DNA of 64,000 nt from Methylobacterium sp. PvR107 (GCF_017833295.1 NZ_JAFIBW010000001.1:2990001-3054000); one strand, 5' to 3'; positions 42,067-51,373 are shown, counted from the first letter of the stretch. Program-made: numbers and translations. The notes: generated by a model not told the origin, from the letters alone.

Positions 42067-42165
42067 CACCGCGCCGCCGCGCGTGGCAGCGGGCGTAGTC
42101 CTGTCTGGCATGCTCATCGCGACTGGGGGCACTTTCCGGCTTCGCCCTGGAACGAATATAGGAAT

Positions 42166-42185
42166 CGTATCGGATCACGATAGCG
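42166..42185. promoter_or_regulatory. Dyad in the divergent regulator/hybrid-kinase region
   Basis: TATCG (42168-42172) and CGATA (42178-42182) form an inverted repeat with a 5-base spacer inside the AT-rich gap between the divergent genes. It could be an operator for the OmpR-type regulator. The arms are short and could arise by chance. Confidence 0.3.
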
Positions 42186-42251
42186 TGACAAGTTTTCAAC
42201 ACGATTGCTAGCGTACTCGTCAGGTTTCGAGCAGCATTTCAGGCCACAGCC

Positions 42252-44006
42252 ATGGATGACGACACACTCACGCTGATTCCGGACGATCTCGACGAGGCGA
42301 AGCCGAATGCGGGGGCGTGGGTCATCGCGGTGATCGACGACGATCCGGCGGTCCATGACGGCACCCGCTACGCCCTGGCGAGCTACACCCTCGACGGGCG
42401 CGGCCTGGAGATCCTCGCCGCCCGCTCGGCCGCGGAGGCGCGGGTGCTGCTCGCCGAGCGCCGCGACGTGGCGGTGGTGCTGCTCGACGTGGTGATGGAG
42501 ACCGACAATGCCGGGCTGGACCTCGTCGACTACATCCGGCGCGACCTCCGGCAGGAGACCGTCCGGATCATCCTGCGGACCGGCCAGCCCGGGCAGGCGC
42601 CGGAACGGCGGATCATCGTCGATTATGACATCAACGACTACAAGGCGAAGACCGAGCTCACCGCCGACAAGCTGTTCACCAGCCTCACCGCGGCGCTCCG
42701 CGCCTACCAGCAGCTCAAGCGCCTCGACGAGACCCGGCGCGGGCTGGAGATCATCATCGACGCCGCCCCGATGCTCCTCGACCACAAGTCGATGCAGCGG
42801 CTGGCCGAGGGCGTCCTCACCCAGGTCGCCTCGCTGCTGAACGTCGCCTGCGCGGGCATCCTGGTCCTGCGCGAGACCGCGGCCCCGCAGGAGCGCTTCT
42901 GCGTGCTGGCCGGGTCCGGCTGCTACGGACATTACGCGGGCCGCGAGCCGGCCTGGCCGCTGGAGGAGCGGGTGCAACCCCTCGTCGAGCGGGCCTTCGC
43001 CGAGCGCCGCCACAGCTTCGGCGAGCATTGGTCGACCCTGTACCTGCAAACCGCGAGCGGCAGCGAGATCGTCGCGCTGATCGAGGCCGACCGGCAGCTC
43101 TCGGAGACCGACCGCTCGCTCATCGCGCTGTTCACGAGCCGGCTGTCGATCGCCTTCGACAACGTCATCCTCTACGAGCGGCTGCAGCAGACGAACGCCG
43201 GCCTGGAGCGGCGGGTGGTCGAGCGCACCGCCGAGCTGATCCGGGCGAACCGCCGGCTGGACCTGCAGCGCTCGGACCTGCGCCGGGCCAACAGCCTCAA
43301 GACCGAGATCCTCGGCACCATCGCGCACGACCTGAAGAACCCGCTGGCGGTGATCCTCGGCCGCGCCGAGATGCTGTCCGACCTGATCGACATGCAGGGC
43401 GACCGCGAGCAGATGCGCGCGCAGGTGCAGCACGTGCGCGCCAGCGCCAAGGGCCTGACCGCCATGATCGACAGCCTCATGGCGGACGCGATGAACGACG
43501 CCCTCGACATCAGCCTGCGTCGTGAGCCCGTGGACCTCGCGGGCCTCGCCCGGGAGGTCTGCGAGGCTGACCGGCCTCTCGCCGACGCCAAGGGCCAGAC
43601 CCTCGTCTGCGACGGCCCGGACGAGCTGTTCCTCTGCGGCGACGCCGAGCGCCTGCGCGAAGCCCTCGACAACCTCGTCTCCAACGCCATCAAGTACAGC
43701 CCGGGCGGCGGCGCGATCACCGTGCGGGTCGGCCGCGAGCCGGGTCCGCGGGGCGCGGAGCTGGTCTGCGCGGTCGCCGATCACGGGCCCGGCCTGTCGC
43801 CGGAGGATTCGACCCGGGTATTCGGGCGCTTCCAGCGCCTCTCGGCGAAACCCACGGGCGGAGAGAATTCCACGGGCCTCGGCCTCTCGATCGTCCGCCG
43901 GATCGCCGAACTGCACGGGGGCCGCGCCACGGCCGAGAGTGCGGGACCCGGGCTCGGGGCGGTGTTCGCGATCCGCTTCCCGGAAGAGGCTGTCGGGTTG
44001 ATCTGA
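42252..44006 (+). CDS. Soluble hybrid kinase: receiver, DUF3369, histidine kinase
   Basis: This 584-residue cytoplasmic protein starts with a receiver domain at about residues 22-145 (VIAVIDDDPAVHDGTRYALA, phospho-aspartate in VVLLDVVMETDNAGLDLVDY, and LRTGQPGQAPE). A DUF3369 sensor domain follows at about 165-320 (ETRRGLEIIIDAAPMLL ... RLSIAFDNVILYERL). Then come a coiled coil, a HisKA domain with GTIAHDLKNPLAVILGRAEM near residue 357, and an ATPase domain with NLVSNAIKYSP, DHGPGL and STGLGLSIV. No membrane helix is visible. REC-DUF3369 proteins usually end in HD-GYP or kinase outputs; the signal is not known. Divergent from the OmpR-type regulator. Confidence 0.88.
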   Translation: MDDDTLTLIPDDLDEAKPNAGAWVIAVIDDDPAVHDGTRYALASYTLDGRGLEILAARSAAEARVLLAERRDVAVVLLDVVMETDNAGLDLVDYIRRDLRQETVRIILRTGQPGQAPERRIIVDYDINDYKAKTELTADKLFTSLTAALRAYQQLKRLDETRRGLEIIIDAAPMLLDHKSMQRLAEGVLTQVASLLNVACAGILVLRETAAPQERFCVLAGSGCYGHYAGREPAWPLEERVQPLVERAFAERRHSFGEHWSTLYLQTASGSEIVALIEADRQLSETDRSLIALFTSRLSIAFDNVILYERLQQTNAGLERRVVERTAELIRANRRLDLQRSDLRRANSLKTEILGTIAHDLKNPLAVILGRAEMLSDLIDMQGDREQMRAQVQHVRASAKGLTAMIDSLMADAMNDALDISLRREPVDLAGLAREVCEADRPLADAKGQTLVCDGPDELFLCGDAERLREALDNLVSNAIKYSPGGGAITVRVGREPGPRGAELVCAVADHGPGLSPEDSTRVFGRFQRLSAKPTGGENSTGLGLSIVRRIAELHGGRATAESAGPGLGAVFAIRFPEEAVGLI

Positions 44007-44152
44007 GCCGACGCGTCGGGAGGCCTGTCACCGGAGCTCCCGTGATCCGCTCGGAGCACGCAACAATCGACGCAATCCGCACGCAAACCAGCTTGGCCAT
44101 AAAGTCGTCTCAGGACAGCCGATCCGCGGCTGTGGAGTGGGGGAGACGACGG

Positions 44153-44284
44153 ATGGCCACCCGGATGCTGACCAGCAGCGTGACCGGCGCGGACCGCATC
44201 GTGGCTTGGATCCTGATCGCCGGCCTGGCGCTGGCCTTGATCCAATCCGCGCAAGCGTTGGCGTTGCCAGCCCATTTCATCTAG
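44153..44284 (+). CDS. Small membrane protein
   Basis: This 43-residue protein has one hydrophobic helix (IVAWILIAGLALALIQSAQA) preceded by a polar start MATRMLTSSVTGADR. GGGGGAGA lies 6 bases before ATG 44153, a strong ribosome site that decides the start against the frame's ATG 44042. No family was recognised. It stands about 150 bases downstream of the hybrid-kinase gene on the same strand. Confidence 0.5.
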   Translation: MATRMLTSSVTGADRIVAWILIAGLALALIQSAQALALPAHFI

Positions 44285-44583
44285 CGCCCTTGCCGATCGG
44301 GTTGCGCCCGGCAGCGGGCCGTTTCGGAGAAGGGTCGTCCACGCCATTCCCTTCATCCTGAGGTGCGACCTGCGCCGCCTTGAAGGCGGGCTCCGCTGCG
44401 CGCCGGCACCTCAGGATGTGGGGGGAGGAACGGGGTGACCGCGGCCCGGGACGCGGTCGTCTCCTGTGATCCAACGCGATCAGGAGCGGCGCTAGCGCCA
44501 TCCGGATGGTCCGAGATCGACCGCACGTCGCAGCCTGACGGCCGAGCGCCCCGCCACCCGGGATCGCGCATCCGGAGACCCGT
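44285..44583. other. Intergenic stretch holding a REP-like hairpin
   Basis: No gene was seen. The interval holds the inverted repeat at 44354-44418 and otherwise only unremarkable GC-rich sequence. The genes on both sides end towards it. Confidence 0.4.
44354..44418. repeat. REP-like palindrome between convergent genes
   Basis: CATCCTGAGGTGC (44354-44366) and GCACCTCAGGATG (44406-44418) are perfect 13-bp inverted repeats enclosing a second small stem (CGCCT-TGA-AGGCG). The outer arms are the type of short palindromic repeat found many times in Rhizobiales genomes between convergent genes. A second copy was not noticed inside this window. It may serve as a bidirectional terminator or be a REP element moved by a RAYT-type transposase. 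Confidence 0.6.
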
Positions 44584-45834
44584 TCACGCCCGGTGGAGCG
44601 GCAGTCGGACGGAAAAGCGGGCGCCCGGCGCGCGGCTTCGGGCGCCCGCCTCGATCGAACCGCCATGCGCCGCGACGATGGTCCGGCAGATCCCGAGACC
44701 CAGGCCGAGCCCTTCGGGGCGCGTGGTGAAGAACCCGTCGAACAGCCTCTCGGCGTTCACCGGATCGATGCCCGGCCCGTTGTCGAGGATGTCGATCACA
44801 ATCGATGTGCCGTGATCGGAGGTCTCGATCCTGATCTCCGGCATCGCGGTGCGGGCGTGCCGGTGGATCTGGATGGCGTTCATCAGCAGGTTGACGAAGA
44901 CCTGCTGCAGCTGGATCCGATCCGCATGGACCAGCGCGTCGCTGCCCGTGCAGGCGAGGCCGAACCGGACGTCGATGCGGTCGAGATCGTGCCGCACGAA
45001 CTGCACGGATTCAGTCAGGACCTCCACCACGGAAACGGGCGTCCGGACGCTGGCCCGCTTGGTGGCCATGCGGCGTGTGCGATCGACGATGTCGCCGGCG
45101 CGGGCGACCTGATCGACGATGCGCTGACATTGCCGCCGGAGCAGGTCCCGGTCGAGATCCTCCCGGTGGAGGAGGCGCAGCATGGCCCCGGCGGTCATGC
45201 CGATCGACGACAGCGGCTGGCCGATCTCGTGGGCGATGGAGGCGGAGAGTTCGCCCAGGGTCGAGATCCGGGCGACATGCGCGAGCTCGTCACGCAGTGT
45301 GTTGAGGGATGTCTGCCGCTGGACGTGTTCGGTGATGTCGACGAAGGAGGCCAGCCACAGGCCGGAGGTGGCCCCGTCCGCCCGCGGCACCACGCAGAAC
45401 AGGGTTTCGAAGCGGCTTCCGTCCCGCCGGACGCTGTGCGCCTGCTGTTGGAATGCGGTGGCGCCGGTCGCGAAGGCCCGCGCCGAATTGACCTGCGCGG
45501 TGCAGAGCGGATCGAAGAAGCGCTGCGTGCGCTGCCCGATCATGTCCGAGCGGCCGGCGGCGCCGAACATCCGCACGGCCGCCTCGTTGACGTCGAGGAT
45601 GACCATCCCGTGCCGCAGCCGGTCCGCCATGGCGGGATCGGCGTCGAGATAGCCGGAGATGTCGGTGATCCCGGCGGCCCGGAGCGCGTCGATCGCGGCG
45701 ACGCGTTCGCGTGCGTCGACGACGACGAACCCGATCGTCGAGACCTTCATGCAGACCAGGTACCAAGCGTCGTTCCAATCGGCCGCGGTGGTGACGATCA
45801 GCCTATCGGCCGCGGGCGCGAATCCGACGCTCAT
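44584..45834 (-). CDS. PAS-domain sensor histidine kinase (soluble)
   Basis: This 416-residue protein has a PAS domain at about residues 60-180 (HGMVILDVNEAAVRMFGAAG, then QRTQRFFDPLC, a PAC-like RDGSRFETLFCVV, and LWLASFVDITEHVQRQTSLN). The dimerisation/acceptor region has ASIAHEIGQPLSSIGMTAGA near residue 210. The ATPase boxes are NLLMNAIQIHR, DNGPGIDP and GLGLGLGICRTIV. The HEIGQPL form of the H-box is the FixL/DctB-like HPK4 type, whose partners are usually FixJ-type regulators. No membrane segment is visible. ATG 45834 is chosen for the AAAGGCGGC just upstream. A FixJ-type regulator lies about 8 kb away at 54018. Confidence 0.85.
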   Translation of the reverse strand: MSVGFAPAADRLIVTTAADWNDAWYLVCMKVSTIGFVVVDARERVAAIDALRAAGITDISGYLDADPAMADRLRHGMVILDVNEAAVRMFGAAGRSDMIGQRTQRFFDPLCTAQVNSARAFATGATAFQQQAHSVRRDGSRFETLFCVVPRADGATSGLWLASFVDITEHVQRQTSLNTLRDELAHVARISTLGELSASIAHEIGQPLSSIGMTAGAMLRLLHREDLDRDLLRRQCQRIVDQVARAGDIVDRTRRMATKRASVRTPVSVVEVLTESVQFVRHDLDRIDVRFGLACTGSDALVHADRIQLQQVFVNLLMNAIQIHRHARTAMPEIRIETSDHGTSIVIDILDNGPGIDPVNAERLFDGFFTTRPEGLGLGLGICRTIVAAHGGSIEAGARSRAPGARFSVRLPLHRA

Positions 45835-46147
45835 GCCGCCTTTCCTCGGGCCGGGTTGCGGACGCGGTATCCCGCCCGCGAAGGCGCCTGCCCCGGTGCC
45901 CAGCCCGGCAGACGCCGGCAACCCGTCACGTCCTCGGTGCGCGTCATCGGCAAGCTCCTCGCCGGATCACAGGATGGGTAAGGCCATGCAGCATTGCCGC
46001 CAAGTCTCGGCTCCATTCATCCGGCGGCTTCGGCCTGCGACCGCGCGCTGATCCGCGATCGCGCGCTCCCGAGACGCCGTGCGACATCCCGACGGATGCC
46101 GGCCTCGGTCTGCGCGACCGGACGGGCCTGGGCACCCGAAGGGCCGG

Positions 46148-46633
46148 TCACGCGGCCGCCGCGATCAGCGCCGCCCGCAGCTGCGCGTCCAGATCCCGTG
46201 CCACCGCATCGACGGCCTCATCGTGGAACTGGCCGAAGGCGGTCGCCGGCCGGTCGTACTCGAACGCCACGCCGTCGGCCCCCTCCCGCAGCAGCACCCG
46301 GATCGGCGCGTACAAGGCCGCCGAGAGCACGTGGCGCGTCATGCGGGAGGCGGTCAGCGGGTTGCCGATGTCGTACTGGATGGCCCTGCGCTCCAGCCCG
46401 GCAATCCGCAGCAGGGCGCCGTGATCGCGCTGGCCGAAGATCGAGAGCGGGGCCGCGCGGGCCAGCTGGCTGCGCGCCTCCTCGGCCCGGCCCGCCTGGA
46501 CGAGCGCCGCGTAGCCGTGATCGAGGGGCGGGACCGCATCCTCCAGCGCTTGGCGCACGGCGTCGAAGGGTTTCGCCGAGGGGATCGTCACGTGCTCGAT
46601 CGTGATGCGCGTGGTCGATGCGGTCATATCCAT
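46148..46633 (-). CDS. DUF302 family protein
   Basis: This 161-residue protein carries a DUF302 domain. IEHVTIPSAKPFDAVRQALE is the opening strand-helix. LSIFGQRDHGALLRIAGLER lies in the middle. The hallmark YDIGNPLTASRMTRHVLSAA and LYAPIRVLLRE is followed by GVAFEYDRPATAFGQFHDE. The family fold is known but its function is not. ATG 46633 starts where the family begins; 46627 is an alternative. It lies 156 bases downstream of the HxlR-type regulator gene on the same strand and may be its target. Confidence 0.82.
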   Translation of the reverse strand: MDMTASTTRITIEHVTIPSAKPFDAVRQALEDAVPPLDHGYAALVQAGRAEEARSQLARAAPLSIFGQRDHGALLRIAGLERRAIQYDIGNPLTASRMTRHVLSAALYAPIRVLLREGADGVAFEYDRPATAFGQFHDEAVDAVARDLDAQLRAALIAAAA

Positions 46634-46789
46634 GGCGCTGTCTCCGTGTCTGGCGGATTCGGCCCCGCCTCCAGCCTCCGCCGCGTCCGTGCGCATCGGC
46701 GAATGGACCCTTCGGCGGGGCGACCTTGCGCATCAGCGGCACCGGCGCGGTGGCCAGAGCGAAGCGCGACGGCGTTGTGCGCCTGCCGG

Positions 46790-47278
46790 TCAGAGCGCGA
46801 TCGGGCGCTCGAAGCGCCGCCGCAGCCGCGGGCTCGCCGCCGGCCCGGCAACGACGCGGACACCGTCGGAGAGCGGCCGGCCGGTGCGCCGGTCGACCAC
46901 GACGGGATCGACCGGCAACCCGGTTTCAGGGTCCACGAGGCTCACGCTCTCGCCTTCCGGGGCGAGGTGGCGGTTGCCCCAGGCGAACAGGGTCCACAGC
47001 ACGGGCCGGAAGTCCCGGCCCGTGTCGGTGAGCACGTACTCGTAGCGCGCGGGCCGCTCCTGGTAGAGCCGCCGCTCCATCAGCCCGGCCTCGCACAGCG
47101 CCTTCAGGCGGCGCGTCAGCATGTTGGGTGCGATGCCGAGGCTTTGCGCGAACTGGTCGAAGCGCGTCAGCCCGTAGACGGCGTCGCGCAGGATGAGGAT
47201 GCTCCACCACTCGCCGACCCGATCCAGGGAGCGGGCCACGGGACACGGCATCTGATCGAAGGATGTCCGTTGCATCAT
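46790..47278 (-). CDS. HxlR family transcriptional regulator
   Basis: This 162-residue winged-helix regulator has the HxlR core CPVARSLDRVGEWWSILILR, FAQSLGIAPNMLTRRLKALC and the wing RRLYQERPARYEYVLTDTGR. A C-terminal extension of about 50 residues (SLVDPETGLPVDPVVVDR) is typical of the longer HxlR members. The conserved cysteine at residue 12 is the potential redox sensor. Probable target is the DUF302 gene downstream or itself. Two adjacent ATG codons (47278, 47275) are both possible starts. Confidence 0.87.
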   Translation of the reverse strand: MMQRTSFDQMPCPVARSLDRVGEWWSILILRDAVYGLTRFDQFAQSLGIAPNMLTRRLKALCEAGLMERRLYQERPARYEYVLTDTGRDFRPVLWTLFAWGNRHLAPEGESVSLVDPETGLPVDPVVVDRRTGRPLSDGVRVVAGPAASPRLRRRFERPIAL

Positions 47279-47372
47279 GCAAGCTACTCAGGCTGACGAT
47301 CATCGAGCAAGTGATTTATCGCACGCTGGCGGCCATCGGTGCCGGTGGCGCGCGGTCCCGTGCGTCGACGTC

Positions 47373-48374
47373 TCAGCCGCTGAGGGCGCGCAACTCGCCG
47401 CGCGCGATACCGGTCAGGGTCCGCAGACTGAGCGCCCCGATCAGCCCCGTCGCGAAGGCGAGGAGCAGCAGCGCCAGACCGTCGGCGAGAACGCTCTGCG
47501 CGTGCTCGGCGTAGCGCAGGGCGGCCACTGCCGTCGCGGCCGTCGGGAAGCTCACGGCCCACCACGACACCCGGAACGGGCAGCACCGGGGCAGGTCCCG
47601 GAGCAGGCCGACGAGGATCACGAAGACGAATAGGCCGATCAGGAACAGCCCCTCGGCGAAGGCGTCGATCCGCCCGAGCGTCGCGGCGTAGCTCGAGAAG
47701 CCCACCGCGAAGGGCGCGACCAGGATCATCAGCGTCGGCCGCATCGCCGGCGCGAGCGGCTCCTCGAAGACGAGGCGCGCGAAGACGAGGGTGAAGAGCG
47801 GCACGGCGAAAAACAGGCCGACGCTCAGCGCCAGCAGGGTCGGCGTCTGGGTGTGGGGCAGGCCGAGGACCGGCGCGGCGAGCGGCACGTCGAGGAGCCC
47901 GACCACCGGCACGATCCAGGCGGGCGTCGCGTGCGCGAGCTGCTGGCGACTGCTCATCCAGCGGCTGACGATCACCACCGCGAACACCACCATGCCGGCC
48001 GCGGACAGGATCCAGACGCCCTGGGCCAGGAGGAGGCTGACGCGGACCAGCGGCAGCAGCAGCAGGCTGATCAGCACGGTCCCGAACAGGTTGCCGGCGA
48101 TCGGGTGGCGGAACTCCGCGCGGACCGTGGGCCAGGCCGTGACCGCCTTCATCCCGTAGGCCGCCGACAGGGCGAGGAAGGCGGCGAGCGCCAGCCACCC
48201 GATCAGGTCCGCCACGAGGCCCGGCAGAGGGTAGCGCAGGGCCGCAAGCCGCCACGCGGCGCTCAGGCCGGTCAGCCCCATCACCGATCCGAACAGGGCG
48301 ACCGGCAGGTACTCGAAGCGCGGACCGGTCCTGAACAGGGCCCATCGGGGCGTCTGCGCGGCTGCCGTCGTCAT
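47373..48374 (-). CDS. SLAC1/TehA-type anion or C4-dicarboxylate transporter
   Basis: This 333-residue integral membrane protein has about ten hydrophobic helices and belongs to the TDT/SLAC1 family, which includes TehA and plant SLAC1 anion channels. FEYLPVALFGSVMGLTGLSA is the usual start of helix 1. GNLFGTVLISLLLLPLVRVS, PAWIVPVVGLLDVPLA and PFRVSWWAVSFPTAATAVAA follow. The last corresponds to the family's WW..FP motif near the C-terminus. ATG 48374 starts the conserved part; the longer frame to 48575 is the shadow of the next gene. It lies 46 bases downstream of the molybdo-hydroxylase gene on the same strand. Confidence 0.82.
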   Translation of the reverse strand: MTTAAAQTPRWALFRTGPRFEYLPVALFGSVMGLTGLSAAWRLAALRYPLPGLVADLIGWLALAAFLALSAAYGMKAVTAWPTVRAEFRHPIAGNLFGTVLISLLLLPLVRVSLLLAQGVWILSAAGMVVFAVVIVSRWMSSRQQLAHATPAWIVPVVGLLDVPLAAPVLGLPHTQTPTLLALSVGLFFAVPLFTLVFARLVFEEPLAPAMRPTLMILVAPFAVGFSSYAATLGRIDAFAEGLFLIGLFVFVILVGLLRDLPRCCPFRVSWWAVSFPTAATAVAALRYAEHAQSVLADGLALLLLAFATGLIGALSLRTLTGIARGELRALSG

Positions 48375-48420
48375 CGCGTGCCCTCCAAGTGCCGTCGCCG
48401 CGCCCCGCGCAGTGGTTGCA

Positions 48421-50667
48421 TCACGCCCCCGAAAGGTGCGCCTTGGCCAGGGGCAGGCTGCGCAGGCGCTGGCCGGTGAGCAGAGCCACGGCGTTGACCA
48501 CCGCCGGCGGAACGCCCGGCAGGCCCGGCTCGCCGATGCCGCCCATCGGCGCGCCGCTCTCCACGATCGCCACATGCACCCGCGGCATCCGATCCCGGTC
48601 GAGGATCGGGTAGGCGTCGAAGTTCCGCGCCTGGCGCTGCCCGCCCTCGTAGACGACCTGCTCCAGCAGCGTGGACGACAGGCCCAGAGCCGCCGCGCTC
48701 TCCACCTGACGCTTCACGATCGCCGGATTGACCACGCTGCCCGGATCGATCGCGATCCAGAGGTCGTGCACCCGCGCCTCGCCGTCCTTGAGCGAGACCT
48801 CGGCGATCGTCGCCGTCTCGGAGCCGAACGGCGAGGCCATCGACACGCCCCGCGCCCGGCGCGTCCCATCCGCCGCCTGGAACGGCCCCGGCTTCCAGCC
48901 GCCGGCCAGATCCGCCACCGCCTGCAGCAGCGTGCGGTGGCGGGGGCTGTCCTTCAGCAGCGCCATCCGCAGGGCGAACGGATCCTGGCCGCCGGCCTGG
49001 GCGATCTCGTCGAGGAAGCTCTCGTAGAAGTAGTCGTTCATCGAGTGCCCGACCGAGCGCCAGAACGCGATGGTCACCGGGTGGGGCACCTTCACGTAGC
49101 TGAGCTTCCGGTTCGGGATCGCGTAGGGCTTCTGGTCGAGACCCTCCACCACCGAGGAATCGACCGGCGACTTGAACAGCGCGCCGAACCAGCGCCCGAT
49201 CGGGCCCTCGCCCACGGCCGTCGTCTCCAGCGCGACCGGCATCCCGTCGGCCCCGAGCGCGGCGCGGAAGCGCGCGAAGCTCAGGGGCCGCAGCGCGTCC
49301 ATGCCGAACTCCTCCTCGCGCGACCACAGCACCCGCACCGGCTTGCCCAGGGCCTTGGCGAGCAGGATCGCCTGCGGGAACGGGTTGGCCGGCCCGTAGT
49401 AGAAGTGGCGCCCGAAGAAGCCGCCGAGCATCGGCGAATGGATCCGGACCTGATCGGGCTGCAGCCCGGCGGTCTTGGCGGCGATCTGCTGGAACAGCTC
49501 GGGCATCTGGTTGGGCAGCCACAGGTCGAGGCTGCCGTCGGGCGTGAAGCTCGCCACCGCCGAGGGCGGCTCCAGCTGTGCGTGGGCGAGGTAGGGCGCG
49601 TCGTACTCCGCCGCGACGACCTTGGCGGCGCCCTTGAAGGCGGCGTCCGGGTCGCCCGCCTGCTCGGCCGGGATGCCGGGCTCGGTCGCCCCCTTCAGGG
49701 CGGCCAGCATCGCGGCCGAGGAGAAGCCGGCCGACACGGTGGCGATGCCGTCGGGGGCCGGCTTGGACCACGTGACCTGCAGCGCCTCCGCGCCCTTGCG
49801 CGCCCGCCACCACGTGTCGGCCACCACCGCCACAGCCCCCGGCAGGCGCTGGACGGCCTGGACTCCCGGCATCGCCCGGATCTCCGCCTCGTTGGCGATC
49901 GCCTCCGGCTCGGTGCCGAGATGCGGGGCGTGCTGGACGGAGGCGTGCAGCATGCCGGGCAGGCGGATGTCGATGCCGTACACGGCCCGGCCGGTAGACT
50001 TGTCGCGCATGTCGAGGCGCGCAACCGGCTTGCCGATCCAGCGGAAGGCCTTCGGGTCCTTCAGCTTGACGTCGTCGCGCGGCTGCAGGGCGAGGGCGGC
50101 GGCGGCGAGTTCGCCGTAGCCGAGGCTGCGGCCGGAGGCGGCGTGGACCACGCGGCCATCCGCGGTCGTCAGGCTGTCCTGCGGAACGGCGAGCTTGGCC
50201 GCGGCGGCGCGCAGCAGCATCTCGCGGGCGGTGGCGCCGAGCCGGCGCATGGCCTCGAAGCTGGAGCGGGTCGAGAACGAGCCGCCGGTCATGCGCAGGC
50301 CGTTGACGACGGCGTAATCCGGCCCGGGCGGCGCGCATTCGACCGTGAAGCGCGCCGGGTCGAGGTCGAGTTCCTCGCCGATGGTCTGGGCGAGCCCGGT
50401 GTTGATGCCCTGTCCGCCCTCCACGAACGGGCTGAGCAGGCGCACCGAGCTGTCGGGGCGGATCTCCAGGAAGGCGGCGACCCGGGTGCCGGGCTTCGGG
50501 GCGACGGCCGCCGGACCTTCGGCGCGGGTCTGCGCGGCGGCAGGCTCGATCCGCAGGCCGATTCCGAGGAAGAGCGCGCCGGAGGCGGCGCCGAGGAAGC
50601 CGCGGCGGGAGAGGTTGCGGACCGGCTGGCGACGGTCGGCGCGGCGGAGGGGCGTGAGGTCGGTCAT
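48421..50667 (-). CDS. Molybdopterin-binding subunit of Ior-type xanthine dehydrogenase family enzyme
   Basis: This 748-residue protein is the large subunit of a two-subunit molybdo-hydroxylase related to isoquinoline 1-oxidoreductase IorB. A Tat signal is visible (RNLSRRGFLGAASGALFLGI). The hammerhead domain follows, then IDIRLPGMLHASVQHAPHLG, the cofactor loop GGFFGRHFYYG near residue 425, and the catalytic glutamate in GIGEPGLPGVPPAVVNAV near residue 715. The substrate (N-heterocycle or aldehyde) is not deducible. The small Fe-S subunit gene lies 10 bases upstream. Unlike PaoABC, there is no flavin subunit, so electrons probably go to a cytochrome. Confidence 0.9.
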   Translation of the reverse strand: MTDLTPLRRADRRQPVRNLSRRGFLGAASGALFLGIGLRIEPAAAQTRAEGPAAVAPKPGTRVAAFLEIRPDSSVRLLSPFVEGGQGINTGLAQTIGEELDLDPARFTVECAPPGPDYAVVNGLRMTGGSFSTRSSFEAMRRLGATAREMLLRAAAAKLAVPQDSLTTADGRVVHAASGRSLGYGELAAAALALQPRDDVKLKDPKAFRWIGKPVARLDMRDKSTGRAVYGIDIRLPGMLHASVQHAPHLGTEPEAIANEAEIRAMPGVQAVQRLPGAVAVVADTWWRARKGAEALQVTWSKPAPDGIATVSAGFSSAAMLAALKGATEPGIPAEQAGDPDAAFKGAAKVVAAEYDAPYLAHAQLEPPSAVASFTPDGSLDLWLPNQMPELFQQIAAKTAGLQPDQVRIHSPMLGGFFGRHFYYGPANPFPQAILLAKALGKPVRVLWSREEEFGMDALRPLSFARFRAALGADGMPVALETTAVGEGPIGRWFGALFKSPVDSSVVEGLDQKPYAIPNRKLSYVKVPHPVTIAFWRSVGHSMNDYFYESFLDEIAQAGGQDPFALRMALLKDSPRHRTLLQAVADLAGGWKPGPFQAADGTRRARGVSMASPFGSETATIAEVSLKDGEARVHDLWIAIDPGSVVNPAIVKRQVESAAALGLSSTLLEQVVYEGGQRQARNFDAYPILDRDRMPRVHVAIVESGAPMGGIGEPGLPGVPPAVVNAVALLTGQRLRSLPLAKAHLSGA

Positions 50668-50677
50668 GGGGCCCTCC

Positions 50678-51124
50678 TCAGGCGGCGGCCTGCCGCACGG
50701 CGGCGGCGATGGCGTTGTAGGTGCCGCAGCGGCAGAGATTGGTCATGGCGCCGGCGATGTCGGCCTCGGAGGGTTTTGGGGTCTGCTTGAGCAGGCTGGT
50801 GGCGGCCATGACCTGGCCGGACTGGCAGTAGCCGCATTGCGGCACCTCGATGCCGACCCAGGCGGCCACGACCTTGGCGCCGACCGGATCCTGCTCGATC
50901 GCCTCGATGGTGGTGATCGCCTGGGTGCCGACGCTCTCGAGCGGGATCTGGCAGGAGCGGGTCGCCGCGCCGTCGAGGAGCACCGTGCAGGCGCCGCACT
51001 GGCCGATGCCGCAGCCGTACTTGGTGCCGGTCAGCCCCAGGCTGTCGCGCAGGACGAACAGCAGCGGCGTGTCGGGCTCCGCCTCCACCGCGTATCGGCG
51101 CGCGTTGATCGTGAGCTGGATCAT
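50678..51124 (-). CDS. Two-[2Fe-2S] subunit of Ior-type molybdo-hydroxylase
   Basis: This 148-residue protein carries two [2Fe-2S] clusters: YGCGIGQCGACTVLLDG plus SCQIPL for the ferredoxin-like cluster, and PQCGYCQSGQV plus LCRCGTYNAI for the helical one. It matches IorA and other small subunits in length. ATG 51124 (MIQLTINARR) is chosen because the ferredoxin fold begins there. It has no signal peptide and is presumably co-exported with the Tat-bearing large subunit whose gene follows after 10 bases. Confidence 0.9.
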   Translation of the reverse strand: MIQLTINARRYAVEAEPDTPLLFVLRDSLGLTGTKYGCGIGQCGACTVLLDGAATRSCQIPLESVGTQAITTIEAIEQDPVGAKVVAAWVGIEVPQCGYCQSGQVMAATSLLKQTPKPSEADIAGAMTNLCRCGTYNAIAAAVRQAAA

Positions 51125-51373
51125 CGTTCGACCTCTTCCACAACGTGGCACCCGTTCTCGTGCCGGATCCCGATGTCCCGACGCGGGGAATCGCGCGCGG
51201 GCGCGCCACGAACGCGATGCCTCGCGATCACATCCTGTTCGAACGGGCGTACAGGCGCCGCGAGCGGTTCGGAATCATACGAAGGTTAGGGGTCATCGCC
51301 CGGACCGATGGCGGCCGAGGCGTCCCAGACCGCGGTGGCGGGAGCCGACATCCGGCCCCCGCCCACCGGCCCG

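Noticed and set aside
48412..50790. Plus-strand 792-codon open frame
   Set aside because: It is antisense to the Ior-type molybdopterin subunit; no domain is visible.
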